Shown: piece after piece, positions 1 to 6,765 of the stretch | Layout: every line of letters starts with the position of its first letter | Position numbering within the stretch: the stretch's first letter is position 1 | Assembly: GCA_009775535.1 (NCBI GenBank) | Contig: VSPW01000071.1 | Coordinates: 1-9,116 of the forward strand | Source: Muribaculaceae bacterium | GTDB lineage: Bacteria; Bacteroidota; Bacteroidia; Bacteroidales; Muribaculaceae | DNA length: 9,116 nt | Direction of reading: 5' to 3' | Position numbers and translations under genes: made by a program | The notes under the pieces: generated by a model | Told to the model about the DNA's origin: nothing | Database searches by the model: none | What the model saw: only the letters and a program-made list of their open reading frames with translations

Positions 1-100
1 AGATGCTGAAACCTTCCGCGCCCAAACGCGGCATGGGCGGCAGACGGTGAAAAATCATACAAAAATTCTTTTCAAATTTTTTCTGAGTAATCAGATAATT
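1..100. other. left-edge stretch, possible gene end or start
   Basis: Two readings are open to the window edge and I cannot decide between them. On the plus strand a frame ends in a basic, glycine-rich tail (KPSAPKRGMGGRR) with a stop at 48-50, which would be the last codons of an upstream gene. On the minus strand a frame beginning with ATG at 58-56 (MIFHRLPPMPRLGAEG...) runs off the left edge, which would be a gene start. Neither stretch is long enough to identify a family. The following 50 bases are A/T-rich and lead into the promoter element at 105-112. Confidence 0.2.
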
Positions 101-113
101 TTTATAATTTTGC
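80..113 (+). promoter_or_regulatory. putative Bacteroidetes-type promoter of the structured RNA
   Basis: TAATTTTG at 105-112 fits the Bacteroidetes -7 element TAnnTTTG exactly. The -33 position holds only TTTC (80-83) instead of TTTG, at an acceptable distance of 21 bases. A start of transcription near 117-120 would follow. No gene begins within the next 350 bases, so the product would be an RNA or a very long leader. Confidence 0.45.
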
Positions 114-117
114 AAAT

Positions 118-432
118 GCAGACTGCATGAAGCCCCGGTCGAGGGGACGAGGGCGGGAAGCATAACATAATGAAAAGCGTTTATCCGCGCTGATTCTTGA
201 CTGCTTGAAATTCTCGCAAAATTTCTATCGATAGTCAGGGATGAGCAACGACAGATGCCCGTGGATATGTAATTATCTTGCTGTCGGCGCGCTGTTCCGC
301 GAGGAATATAGCCGGACGCATTGATTGCATATACAAGCGTAGGGCTTCTTCGTTGCCGTCCAACTATCGATGGGCAATGCGAGAAGCCTCAAGCAGTAGG
401 ACGGCAACCGATACAGATTCCTACGCTTTTTT
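118..432 (+). ncRNA. structured RNA, possible 6S RNA or leader with alternative fold
   Basis: Eight helices nest inside one another: 201-208/389-396, 211-217/379-385, 227-235/363-371, 245-251/350-356, 257-260/342-345, 265-273/324-332 (one G-U pair), 283-288/311-317 (one bulge), and 295-298/303-306 closed by a GCGA tetraloop. The result is a single long rod of about 196 nt with internal loops, the general shape of 6S RNA, which binds housekeeping RNA polymerase; Bacteroidales versions are known to diverge strongly from the E. coli one. A 5' part (118-200) contains a CCCC/GGGG hairpin (133-136/143-146). The 3' end has a run of six T at 427-432. Two further perfect helices, 335-343/420-428 and 352-361/399-408, compete with the rod and end exactly at the T-run. 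The extent follows from the promoter and the T-run; the identity as 6S RNA is inference from shape only. No open reading frame of note crosses it. Confidence 0.5.
335..432 (+). terminator. terminator-like nested hairpin with U-run
   Basis: AAGCGTAGG at 335-343 pairs perfectly with CCTACGCTT at 420-428, enclosing a 10-bp perfect helix 352-361/399-408, and the outer stem runs directly into TTTTTT (427-432). The enclosed distance is large for a simple intrinsic terminator, so termination efficiency is uncertain. It would separate the RNA from the gene at 493. Confidence 0.4.
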
Positions 433-492
433 CGTATAAACCAATCTAACGTAACGCCAACGAGAGGATGACCGAGGCAAAACTAGAAACTT

Positions 493-912
493 ATGAAAAA
501 ATTACTTTTCTTGTTTGCGATGATGTTATCCATCGCTTCAAGTGCCATCCATGCAGAATCAACGGCATCATGTATGGTCGGCAACTCCAATACGGAGTAC
601 GTTCAGGTCACTGTTTATCCAAAACGGGTTAATTCGTCTACTGCTGGAGCTACTATTAAAATAGTCAATGCATCCAATAAACCTCTTATCTCGCTTAATA
701 TCACGATAACAGGGGAAACCTCTACTATGGGTAAAGAGGAGTTTAATAAAGAATCATGGACTACTAGAACACTGTTCAGTCGCAATCTCATATTTGATAG
801 ATTTATAGCTCCAAATTCAACTTCTACGATTGACTGTCCAACCACTTTAAACTCATATGGGGGACAAATCAGAAATTTAGAGGTTACAATTGGAAATCCC
901 TCTTGTAAATAA
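493..912 (+). CDS. small secreted protein of unknown function
   Basis: I do not recognise the family. The 139 residues begin with a clear Sec signal peptide: MKK, a hydrophobic core at about residues 4-16, and a likely signal peptidase I site after Ala21 (AIHA). The mature part of about 118 residues is rich in Thr, Ser, Asn and Ile/Val alternations, suggesting a beta-sandwich. It has three cysteines, at 27, 115 and 138, two of which could form a disulfide tying the chain ends. There is no lipobox, so it should be periplasmic or exported rather than a lipoprotein. The ATG at 493 is chosen because it starts the signal peptide; no Shine-Dalgarno sequence precedes it, normal for this phylum. The coding sequence is more A/T-rich than genes on the right side of the window. 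It stands alone between the structured RNA and a strong hairpin. Confidence 0.65.
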   Translation: MKKLLFLFAMMLSIASSAIHAESTASCMVGNSNTEYVQVTVYPKRVNSSTAGATIKIVNASNKPLISLNITITGETSTMGKEEFNKESWTTRTLFSRNLIFDRFIAPNSTSTIDCPTTLNSYGGQIRNLEVTIGNPSCK

Positions 913-937
913 CCGCGTCTTTTCGCAACCGACATAG

Positions 938-985
938 AGTCCATAACTTCGCTGCAAAACTCAGCAAGTTATGGACTTTCTCGAT
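938..985 (+). terminator. strong hairpin after the secreted-protein gene
   Basis: A 12-bp perfect stem (938-949 with 966-977, AGTCCATAACTT/AAGTTATGGACT) is extended by GCTG/CAGC (951-954/962-965) past one unpaired C, leaving a 7-nt loop. It lies 26 bases behind the stop codon at 912 and is followed by a pyrimidine-rich stretch (TTTCTCGATTTT). Its placement fits an intrinsic terminator. The T-run is imperfect, so it could instead be a dispersed palindromic repeat; a genome search would tell. Confidence 0.55.
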
Positions 986-1167
986 TTTAATTCAGTCGAA
1001 ACCATTCCCGGTTACGAAGCGTGGGGGGCTTTTATCGTCAGCTCCGCTTCGGTGAGCAATAAGGACGTTGACATTGTGCCGTTAATTGTGTCAGACTAAA
1101 TTTCAATGTTCTTAAGAAATCCGAGATAGCCATAATGCATTTTATCGCTTTTTATACCAAAGTTTGC

Positions 1168-1184
1168 TTGTCAAATTCTGACAA
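1168..1184. promoter_or_regulatory. palindrome upstream of the DUF1848 gene, possible operator
   Basis: TTGTCA-AATTC-TGACAA is a perfect 6-bp inverted repeat with a 5-base spacer, 38 bases ahead of the preferred start at 1223. Its size suits a dimeric helix-turn-helix repressor. No -7 element with good fit could be placed next to it, so the role is inferred from symmetry and position only. Confidence 0.25.
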
Positions 1185-1222
1185 ATCACGCTAATCCATT
1201 GAATAACCGCCATAATTTTAAT

Positions 1223-2188
1223 ATGATGAAACATCAGACCATATCCATATGCAACGATAACAGGACGGAGCTTTTGGCACAGACTCCTCTGATAGTATCT
1301 GCAAGCAGGGCCACTGACATTCCGGCGTTTTATGCGGATTGGTTTTTCCATCGTCTCGAAAAAGGTTACATCAGGTGGCGTAATCCTTTCTCGGGGCAGG
1401 ATATCTATGTTTCATTCGCGAATACCCGTTTCATTGTTTTTTGGTCGAAGAATCCTGAACCGCTGTTGCCGTACCTGTCGGTACTCAAAGAGCGAGGAAT
1501 CGGGTGCTATATTCAGTATACAGTTAATGATTACGAGGCAGGAGGGCTTGAACCAAACGTTCCATCTTTGGTGCAAAGGATAGATACTTTCCGCCGGCTC
1601 GTTGATACTCTCGGCAGTGGACCTGTGGTATGGCGTTTCGATCCACTCATTCTTACAGACAAAATCAATATAGATACTCTGCTTGAAAAAATCGCGCACA
1701 TAGCCGATGCGCTGGTCGGCCATACAGAAAAACTTGTGTTCAGTTTCGCCGATATCAATTCGTATAAAAAAGTATCGCGCAATCTTCGGCTAAGTGGCAT
1801 CAATTATCGTGAATGGTATGAAGGGTCTATGCGTGAATTTGCATCGCGACTTTCGACTTTGAACCGTGATAATTGGAATTTCCGGCTCGCGACATGTGCC
1901 GAACGCATCGACCTTTCAGGATATGGCATTGAGCATAACCGCTGCATAGACCCTGAACTGATAAGCCATCTTGCTCCTAATGATGCTTTTTTGCAAAACT
2001 TCCTTTATAGCGCCAAGACAGACAATGGGCAACGCAAGGCGTGCGGCTGTATCCTCTCAAAAGACATCGGCGCATACAACACCTGCCCTCATGGCTGCCT
2101 TTACTGCTATGCCAACACGTCTACAGCTTCGGCTATTTTTAATTATAAGAAAACTATCGACAATCCGCTTACTGACTCAATAATTTGA
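1223..2188 (+). CDS. DUF1848 family protein (radical-SAM-like cysteine cluster)
   Basis: The product belongs to the DUF1848 family, whose biochemical role is unknown. Family hallmarks seen: the N-terminal SASRATDIPAFY block (about residues 25-36 from the 1223 start), the RFIVFWSKNP block, WRFDPLILTD, LVFSFADI, and CAERIDLSGYGIEHNRCID. Near the C-terminus come a CxC pair (Cys274, Cys276) and a CX3CX2C cluster in CPHGCLYCYAN (Cys288, 292, 295). CX3CX2C is the iron-sulfur and S-adenosylmethionine binding signature of radical SAM enzymes, but there it normally lies N-terminal. The protein ends at NPLTDSII like relatives, so it appears complete at 321 residues. An in-frame TTG at 1199 would add eight residues; ATG at 1223 or 1226 is more likely because the conserved part starts well downstream. 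It could act as an iron-sulfur enzyme in the cytoplasm; substrate unknown. The next ORF begins four bases after its stop. Confidence 0.85.
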   Translation: MMKHQTISICNDNRTELLAQTPLIVSASRATDIPAFYADWFFHRLEKGYIRWRNPFSGQDIYVSFANTRFIVFWSKNPEPLLPYLSVLKERGIGCYIQYTVNDYEAGGLEPNVPSLVQRIDTFRRLVDTLGSGPVVWRFDPLILTDKINIDTLLEKIAHIADALVGHTEKLVFSFADINSYKKVSRNLRLSGINYREWYEGSMREFASRLSTLNRDNWNFRLATCAERIDLSGYGIEHNRCIDPELISHLAPNDAFLQNFLYSAKTDNGQRKACGCILSKDIGAYNTCPHGCLYCYANTSTASAIFNYKKTIDNPLTDSII

Positions 2189-2191
2189 CTT

Positions 2192-2365
2192 ATGAACTTA
2201 ACACCCCGCATTCTTAAATCTGCACAAACATTTGTCGATGTGCTACAAAAGGCAAAGGAGTGGTTTGCTTTGCTTTCAAAAACAGAGCAGCAAAACCTTG
2301 TTGATTATTTAGAACACAGGGCGCATTATTTGTGTCTTATATCTTGTCCTTACGGGATGCCTTGA
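2192..2365 (+). CDS. 57-residue ORF of unknown function spanning the Fic junction
   Basis: This ORF starts with ATG three bases behind the DUF1848 stop, so it would be translated with it. The first 43 residues (MNLTPRILKSAQTF... to DYLEHR) look like a normal helical, charged cytoplasmic peptide. The last 14 (AHYLCLISCPYGMP) are read out of frame from fic DNA and are not natural protein. It therefore looks like the N-terminal part of another gene fused by a deletion to the fic remnant. I recognise no family for the N-terminal part. It may be untranslated debris. Confidence 0.3.
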   Translation: MNLTPRILKSAQTFVDVLQKAKEWFALLSKTEQQNLVDYLEHRAHYLCLISCPYGMP

Positions 2366-2861
2366 CCTACCAATCTTATATCTCAGCCGTTATATTACCC
2401 ATAACAAAGGAGAATATTATCGCTTAATTCAAGCGATAAGAGACAAAAACGAGAATAATGCCGAAGAATGGGAGGCTTGGATTCTTTTCATGTTGAAAGG
2501 TGTCGAAGATACGGCAATCGAAACAACTCGGCTTGTGAAAGGTATTTCAAAACTAATGACTGAATTCAAGGCTATACTCCGGCCTAAATTTGGAAAGCAG
2601 TATCGCCATGAACTTTTGAACAATCTATTCTTCCATCCATATACTAAAGTGGAGTTTCTTGAAAAGGAATTAATGGTAAGCCGCCCCACTGCCACCCGAT
2701 ATCTTAATGCATTGGTGGGGACTGGATTATTGGATAAGATCACAATTGGTCGAACCCATTATTATATGAATATACCGCTGATGAATCTTTTTCTAAGTGT
2801 ATCCGATTCTCATTCAGCAAATGAAGTCCCTCCAATAGAGTCTGTTTCAGAAATTCTATAA
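2313..2861 (+). pseudogene. Fic family protein, C-terminal remnant
   Basis: The frame opens right after a stop (2310-2312) with NTGRII, the tail of the Fic active-site motif HPFxDGNGR-TGRI. It continues with the C-terminal half typical of Bacteroidetes Fic proteins: PILYLSRYITHNKGEYYR, EEWEAWILFMLKGVEDTA, LLNNLFFHPYTKVEF, then a winged-helix DNA-binding segment (SRPTATRYLNALVGTGLLDK) ending in GRTHYYMNIPLMNLF. The His and most of the anion-binding loop of the Fic core, needed to transfer AMP to hydroxyl groups of target proteins, are gone, with the N-terminal inhibitory region. 182 codons remain of a usual 330-380. An internal ATG at 2490 could give a 123-residue protein that keeps the winged helix, so a residual DNA-binding product is possible. 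I judge it a broken gene created by deletion with a junction near 2312. Confidence 0.8.
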
Positions 2862-2955
2862 TACTGTTCAAAATTTGCGATTTTTGAGAAGTATTACTGA
2901 TGCTTCTTCTTATTTTGATAGCAAACATGAGAGTTGTGAGTGTAAATTCATCGTA

Positions 2956-2980
2956 AACATTAGCAGAGTGTAATGTTTTT
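2956..2980 (+). terminator. weak putative terminator behind the Fic remnant
   Basis: AACATTA (2956-2962) and TAATGTT (2971-2977) form a 7-bp stem with an 8-nt loop, running into TTT and an A/T-rich stretch. The stem is A/T-rich and thus weak. It lies between the plus-strand remnant and the minus-strand msrAB gene. Confidence 0.3.
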
Positions 2981-3057
2981 ATAATTCAATCAGAACCATG
3001 ACTTGAGTGAATACCGGGAAAATACAAGCAAAATCATTGTTATTCAGTTTGGTGCTA

Positions 3058-4156
3058 TTAAAGGCTATCGACCAACGGTAGGTATTCGCCATATCCCTCA
3101 GCCTCCATTTCGGATTTGGGTATGAAGCGGAGCGAGGCACTGTTAATACAATATCTCAATCCTCCTTTTGAACGCGGACCATCGTGAAACACATGTCCCA
3201 GATGGGCGTTTCCGATAGTGCTTCGCACCTCCACCCGCTTCATGCCATGCGAATTGTCAATATGTTCCGTCAATGCTTCCGGCGATATCGGTCGGCTAAA
3301 AGCCGGCCATCCACACCCTGAGTTGAACTTGTCTGACGAAACGAATAGAGGTTGCCCCGTTGTAATATCTACATATATTCCTGGCCTAAATTCCTGGTCA
3401 TACTTATTAGTATAAGGCCGTTCTGTCGCTCCCTGCTGAGTCACGGCATATTGCTCTGCTGTCAATTGATGCCGTAACTCTTCATTCGAGGGTTTGCGGT
3501 ATATCCTTTTATTCTTTACTGCTCCCTTGGCTTGCTCCAGATAGGGATCTTTGGCTTCTGCCGCCATCTTCATCAGGCCAGGTTTGATATGGCAATATCC
3601 TGACGGATTTTTCATCAGATATTGCTGATGGTAATTCTCCGCCGGATAAAAATTATCCAATGGCTTGATTTCTACCACTATCGAATGCGTATGCTGCATA
3701 CTTTCCCGCTCTATAGCCTCATTGATGGCAGCGCGGTCTGCTGCATCGGTGTAATATATGCCTGTTCGATACTGTGTGCCGACATCGTTGCCTTGACGGT
3801 TCAATATAGTCGGATCAATAGTCTTGAAATATAAATCAATAAGAAATGGCAGCGAAACAATGTCCGGATCATAGATGACCCTTACCGTTTCGGCAGCTTC
3901 TGTAGTGCCTCTGCATACTTCTTGATAAGAAGGCGACGGCACTCGGCTATTGGCATATCCAACTTCTGTCTCTGTCACTCCGGACACCAGCGAAAAGAAA
4001 TGCTCCGTTCCCCCAGAAGCATCCCCCTGCAAAATATATCTCTTTCATATCCTTATCTTCTGATGTGTGATGACGGGCTATTCCACGCTCTGCGCCATTT
4101 TTCGCGCACCCGCAGAATAACATACACAGCGCCATCATAATCATAATACGCATCAT
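3058..4156 (-). pseudogene. msrAB: fused MsrA-MsrB methionine sulfoxide reductase, frameshifted
   Basis: The gene codes for a fusion that reduces both stereoisomers of methionine sulfoxide, repairing oxidised proteins. Order from the start: a lipoprotein-like signal (hydrophobic segment ending CMLFCGC; Cys15 or 17 the possible lipid anchor), MsrA beginning at FAGGCFWG (catalytic Cys46), a linker, then MsrB with SGCGWPAF, GNAHLGHVFHDGP and the catalytic Cys in GLRYCINSASLRF (about 336). MsrB lacks both CxxC pairs, so it is the zinc-free type. The frame breaks directly after CFWG: five C on the plus strand (4010-4014) where four would read CFWGTEHFFSLV. Removing one base gives exactly 365 residues plus stop, confirming one inserted base. 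As written, translation ends early at 69 residues. A restart at a TTG (4032) would give MsrA without its catalytic Cys plus an intact MsrB. A sequencing error is as likely as a true mutation. Start at 4156 is the first ATG before the signal; GTG at 4168 is possible. Confidence 0.85.
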
Positions 4157-4300
4157 CTTTTTTAACACTATCCACCTTACTGCGGTTCGATGTGAATTGA
4201 AGTATTAATTCTACCGAGAGCTATGGATAAAATCTATAAGTGGTGTAATTTTCGATGACTTAGTGCGTCCTATATATAAATCCTAAATTAAAACGCGTAT

Positions 4301-4492
4301 ATGCTGAAAAATATTATTTCACTCTTTTTAGCCGTTGTCATCGTCGCACTTGCCGTAGCTGGAGCATTGTGGCTGACAGGTAGATTTTCTTTTGGCAATG
4401 CTCTGATTATCGGCATTTCGGGAGCGTTGGCCGGCCTTGCCGCTCCATATGTCGTAAAATGGGTAAAGAGTATTATAGTGCATAAATCATAG
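4301..4492 (+). CDS. small membrane protein with two transmembrane helices
   Basis: I do not recognise a family. The 63 residues contain two hydrophobic segments, at about 5-26 and 33-53, joined by a short TGRFSFG turn, and end in a basic tail (KWVKSIIVHKS). Lys and Arg placement suggests the C-terminus faces the cytoplasm. The second helix is rich in Gly and Ala (ISGALAGLAAP), which favours close helix packing. The frame has no stop for its full length, starts with ATG and is followed at once by a good terminator, which supports a real monocistronic gene. It is divergent from msrAB and lies 158 bases before the histidine kinase gene, so it may be unrelated to it. Confidence 0.6.
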   Translation: MLKNIISLFLAVVIVALAVAGALWLTGRFSFGNALIIGISGALAGLAAPYVVKWVKSIIVHKS

Positions 4493-4505
4493 AATGTCAG
4501 GGGGA

Positions 4506-4536
4506 AGTGCAGTGCATCTGTCACTTTTTCTGTTTT
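4506..4536 (+). terminator. intrinsic terminator after the small membrane protein
   Basis: AGTGCAG (4506-4512) pairs with CTG-CACT (4518-4520, 4522-4525, one bulged T), loop TGCAT, followed by TTTTTCTGTTTT. It sits 13 bases behind the stop codon and separates this gene from the kinase operon. Confidence 0.6.
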
Positions 4537-4650
4537 AATCTATTGGCTTATATATAGTTATATTTTGTCGCTAATTGCTGTTGACTTAATTAGTCTTATT
4601 TGTTGAAGGTATATTGTGCCATGATTGCTGGAAATTAGTAATTTCGCTAC

Positions 4651-6060
4651 ATGAAAAGCTTCAGGACAAATTCCATAATCTTTATTTCTTTAATTCTGGC
4701 TATATTTTGCTGTAATATCTATTATTTGGCAAACCTTTACCGGTCAATACAGCATAGTGTGGAACGGGATGTGATTGCAGCATTGGTTGACGCCGATATC
4801 GATGAGCTATGGACAAGGGCAGAGAATGCTCAGGTTGAGGCAACGGCCAATCCGGAAGATGATGATTCAAATGGTAGGCCTCACGGGGCAATTTCAGCAG
4901 CACAGGACTCTTCCGGCCATATAGTGTCGACAACACATTATCCTGATGGGACGGTATCTTCTGAAAAGGTGGAGTTGAAAGGCGATGAGCACTTTTCCAA
5001 TAGATGCATCGAGATTATCGGCAGCCAATTCCATGCAGTATTGGACTACTATGTTCCTGTCGATCTTGCCTTAATGGATACAATATTTACAAGGCATCTG
5101 AACAAAAAAGGTATTTTCCCAGAATTTGTAGGCGTGGAAATCATAGATGCGAAAGGAGATGTTGTCAGAAATAATCCAAATATAGGTGATGGCCGTCATG
5201 ATATATTCAGTATCTGCTATAATCCAGGTGGTGGGTTGTATTACAGGGCATACATCACACCACTGACGCGTCATATCCTTTCAGAGATGGCAGGGGTGAT
5301 AGGAACGGTACTATTGCTAGTGGCGGCATTTGCTCTCGCGTTCCGGTATCTTTTCCGCACAGTGTCCAAGTTTCGTACATTGGAGGAGATGAAGGATGAT
5401 TTCATAAATAATATGACCCATGAGCTTAAGACGCCTATTGCGATCGCATATTCTGCCAATGATGCTTTGCTAAACTTTGATACCACCAATGATCCGTCAA
5501 GGAAAAAGGAATATCTGGAAATCGCAAACCGGCAGCTTAGGCATCTTGGAGAATTGGTGGAGAGTATTCTGGCGATGAGTATGGAGCGCCGTAAGTCGAT
5601 GCCGTTGAGGCCAGAAAAAATCCTGTTGGCATCCTTTATGGAAGAGATTGCTGAAGCCCAGCGTACACGTTGTGGAAAAAAGATAAATATCAGCGTTGTT
5701 GTATTGGAGGATGATATTTCTGTGGTGGCCGACAGAAGCCATCTTGGCAATGTGATGAACAATCTGATTGATAATGCTATCAAATATTCGGGAGACAGTG
5801 TGGATATAACGGTAACTGTTGACGCCGGATCTATTGCCGTGGCTGACAATGGCATAGGGATTCCGTCAAAAAGCATTCCGTATATATTCAATAAATTTTA
5901 CCGCGTGCCCCAGGGCGACCGTCAGGATGTCAGCGGCTACGGGATAGGGCTTTACTATGTAAGGGAGGTCCTTGGCAAGATGGGGATGTCAATCTCAGTA
6001 TGCAGCCGTATGGGTGGGGGCTCTGTATTTACAATTAGATTAAGCGGAAATGAGGTATAA
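4651..6060 (+). CDS. sensor histidine kinase (RprX-like)
   Basis: Membrane sensor kinase of a two-component system: it autophosphorylates a histidine and passes the phosphate to the regulator encoded next. Layout of the 469 residues: transmembrane helix at 8-30, extracytoplasmic sensor region at about 31-208 without a domain I recognise, second helix at 212-234, DHp domain with the phosphoacceptor His257 in FINNMTHELKTPIA, then the ATPase domain with the N-box NNLIDNAIKYS (370-380), G1 DNGIGIP (399-405), F-box FNKFYRV (413-419) and G2 GYGIGLYYV (429-437). All catalytic motifs are present. No HAMP domain is evident between helix 2 and the DHp. The overall form resembles RprX of Bacteroides. 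There is no Shine-Dalgarno sequence; a TATATTTTG about 85 bases upstream is a near match to a -7 promoter element. The stop codon lies inside the start of the regulator gene. The signal sensed cannot be told. Confidence 0.92.
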   Translation: MKSFRTNSIIFISLILAIFCCNIYYLANLYRSIQHSVERDVIAALVDADIDELWTRAENAQVEATANPEDDDSNGRPHGAISAAQDSSGHIVSTTHYPDGTVSSEKVELKGDEHFSNRCIEIIGSQFHAVLDYYVPVDLALMDTIFTRHLNKKGIFPEFVGVEIIDAKGDVVRNNPNIGDGRHDIFSICYNPGGGLYYRAYITPLTRHILSEMAGVIGTVLLLVAAFALAFRYLFRTVSKFRTLEEMKDDFINNMTHELKTPIAIAYSANDALLNFDTTNDPSRKKEYLEIANRQLRHLGELVESILAMSMERRKSMPLRPEKILLASFMEEIAEAQRTRCGKKINISVVVLEDDISVVADRSHLGNVMNNLIDNAIKYSGDSVDITVTVDAGSIAVADNGIGIPSKSIPYIFNKFYRVPQGDRQDVSGYGIGLYYVREVLGKMGMSISVCSRMGGGSVFTIRLSGNEV

Positions 6061-6730
6061 GGTTTTATTGGTGGAAGATGAGTCCGATCTGGCTAAAATA
6101 ATTTCAGACACTTTGTCGGATACAGGATATAAGGTGGTTTCAGCTGGAAACGGTGAGAAAGGGTTGGCCAAGTATCTTATAGAGAAGCCGGATATAGTGG
6201 TGGCCGATGTGATGATGCCAAAACTAGACGGCTTTGGGATGGCCAGGAAGATACGGGATTTGTCATCTGACGTACCTATTATTTTCCTGACAGCCAAGAG
6301 CGGGATAGATGATATTGAGGAAGGGTTCGGGATTGGCGCAAATGACTATTTGAGGAAGCCGTTTGAGTTGCGTGAACTGATTGTGCGCATAAAGGCATTG
6401 CTTATGAGGCAGGACCAGTCGCATGCGGAATTTATGACTTTCAGGATAGGCAAATATATTTTCAATGACGAAAACCAGACCCTGTCATTTGGCGGCAAAG
6501 AGATGTGCCTTTCCAACATTGAGGCGCGGTTGCTTAAGCCGCTTGCTGCAAATATCGGCAAGACAGTGCTGGCTTCTGACCTTATGGTGGCCGTATGGGG
6601 CCGTGATGAGGTCAGCCAACGCAATTCCCTTCACGGCTACATACATAAACTACGCAGATTCCTGTGTGGCGACCCATCCATATCCATTGTCAACCAACGC
6701 GGTTTCGGCTATATGCTTACCGTTAAATAA
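6050..6730 (+). CDS. OmpR/PhoB-type response regulator (RprY-like)
   Basis: DNA-binding response regulator partnered with the preceding kinase. The receiver domain (about 1-120) shows the acidic pocket Glu9-Asp10, the phosphoacceptor Asp53 in VVADVMMPKLDG, Thr81 in FLTAK and Lys103 in LRKPF, all in the expected places. The C-terminal half (about 130-226) is a winged helix-turn-helix with the recognition segment SLHGYIHKLRRFL and the wing VNQRGFGYML. At 226 residues it has the normal length of the family. It overlaps the kinase gene by 11 bases (ATG at 6050, kinase TAA at 6058-6060), so the two are translationally coupled and form one operon. Target genes are unknown; the nearest unlinked genes (purN, urea transporter) are not obvious targets. 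Confidence 0.92.
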   Translation: MRYKVLLVEDESDLAKIISDTLSDTGYKVVSAGNGEKGLAKYLIEKPDIVVADVMMPKLDGFGMARKIRDLSSDVPIIFLTAKSGIDDIEEGFGIGANDYLRKPFELRELIVRIKALLMRQDQSHAEFMTFRIGKYIFNDENQTLSFGGKEMCLSNIEARLLKPLAANIGKTVLASDLMVAVWGRDEVSQRNSLHGYIHKLRRFLCGDPSISIVNQRGFGYMLTVK

Positions 6731-6765
6731 ACAATCATTCTATCCGGCAAGGCTTGGGTAGGCCA

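Noticed and set aside
301..420. GAGGAATATAGCCGGAC and ATACAGATT recall conserved pieces of RNase P RNA
   Set aside because: They are only about 110 bases apart in the wrong overall layout, and both fall into helices of the rod; the P4 pairing cannot be built.
118..432. tmRNA as identity of the structured RNA
   Set aside because: No tRNA-like ends and no tag reading frame ending in hydrophobic residues with a stop were found, although competing helices resemble a pseudoknot.
971..1099. 42-codon plus-strand frame (MDFLDFNSVETIPGYEAWG...) behind the hairpin
   Set aside because: Reads like protein in part, but its ATG lies inside the hairpin arm, there is no recognisable family, and it is too short to support.
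4010..4014. Programmed ribosomal frameshift in msrAB
   Set aside because: Restoring the frame needs a +1 skip with no rare codon or stop at the site; MsrAB fusions are not known to use frameshifting.
5271..5891. 206-codon minus-strand frame inside the kinase gene
   Set aside because: It is the antisense shadow of a well-conserved kinase and shows no protein family features.
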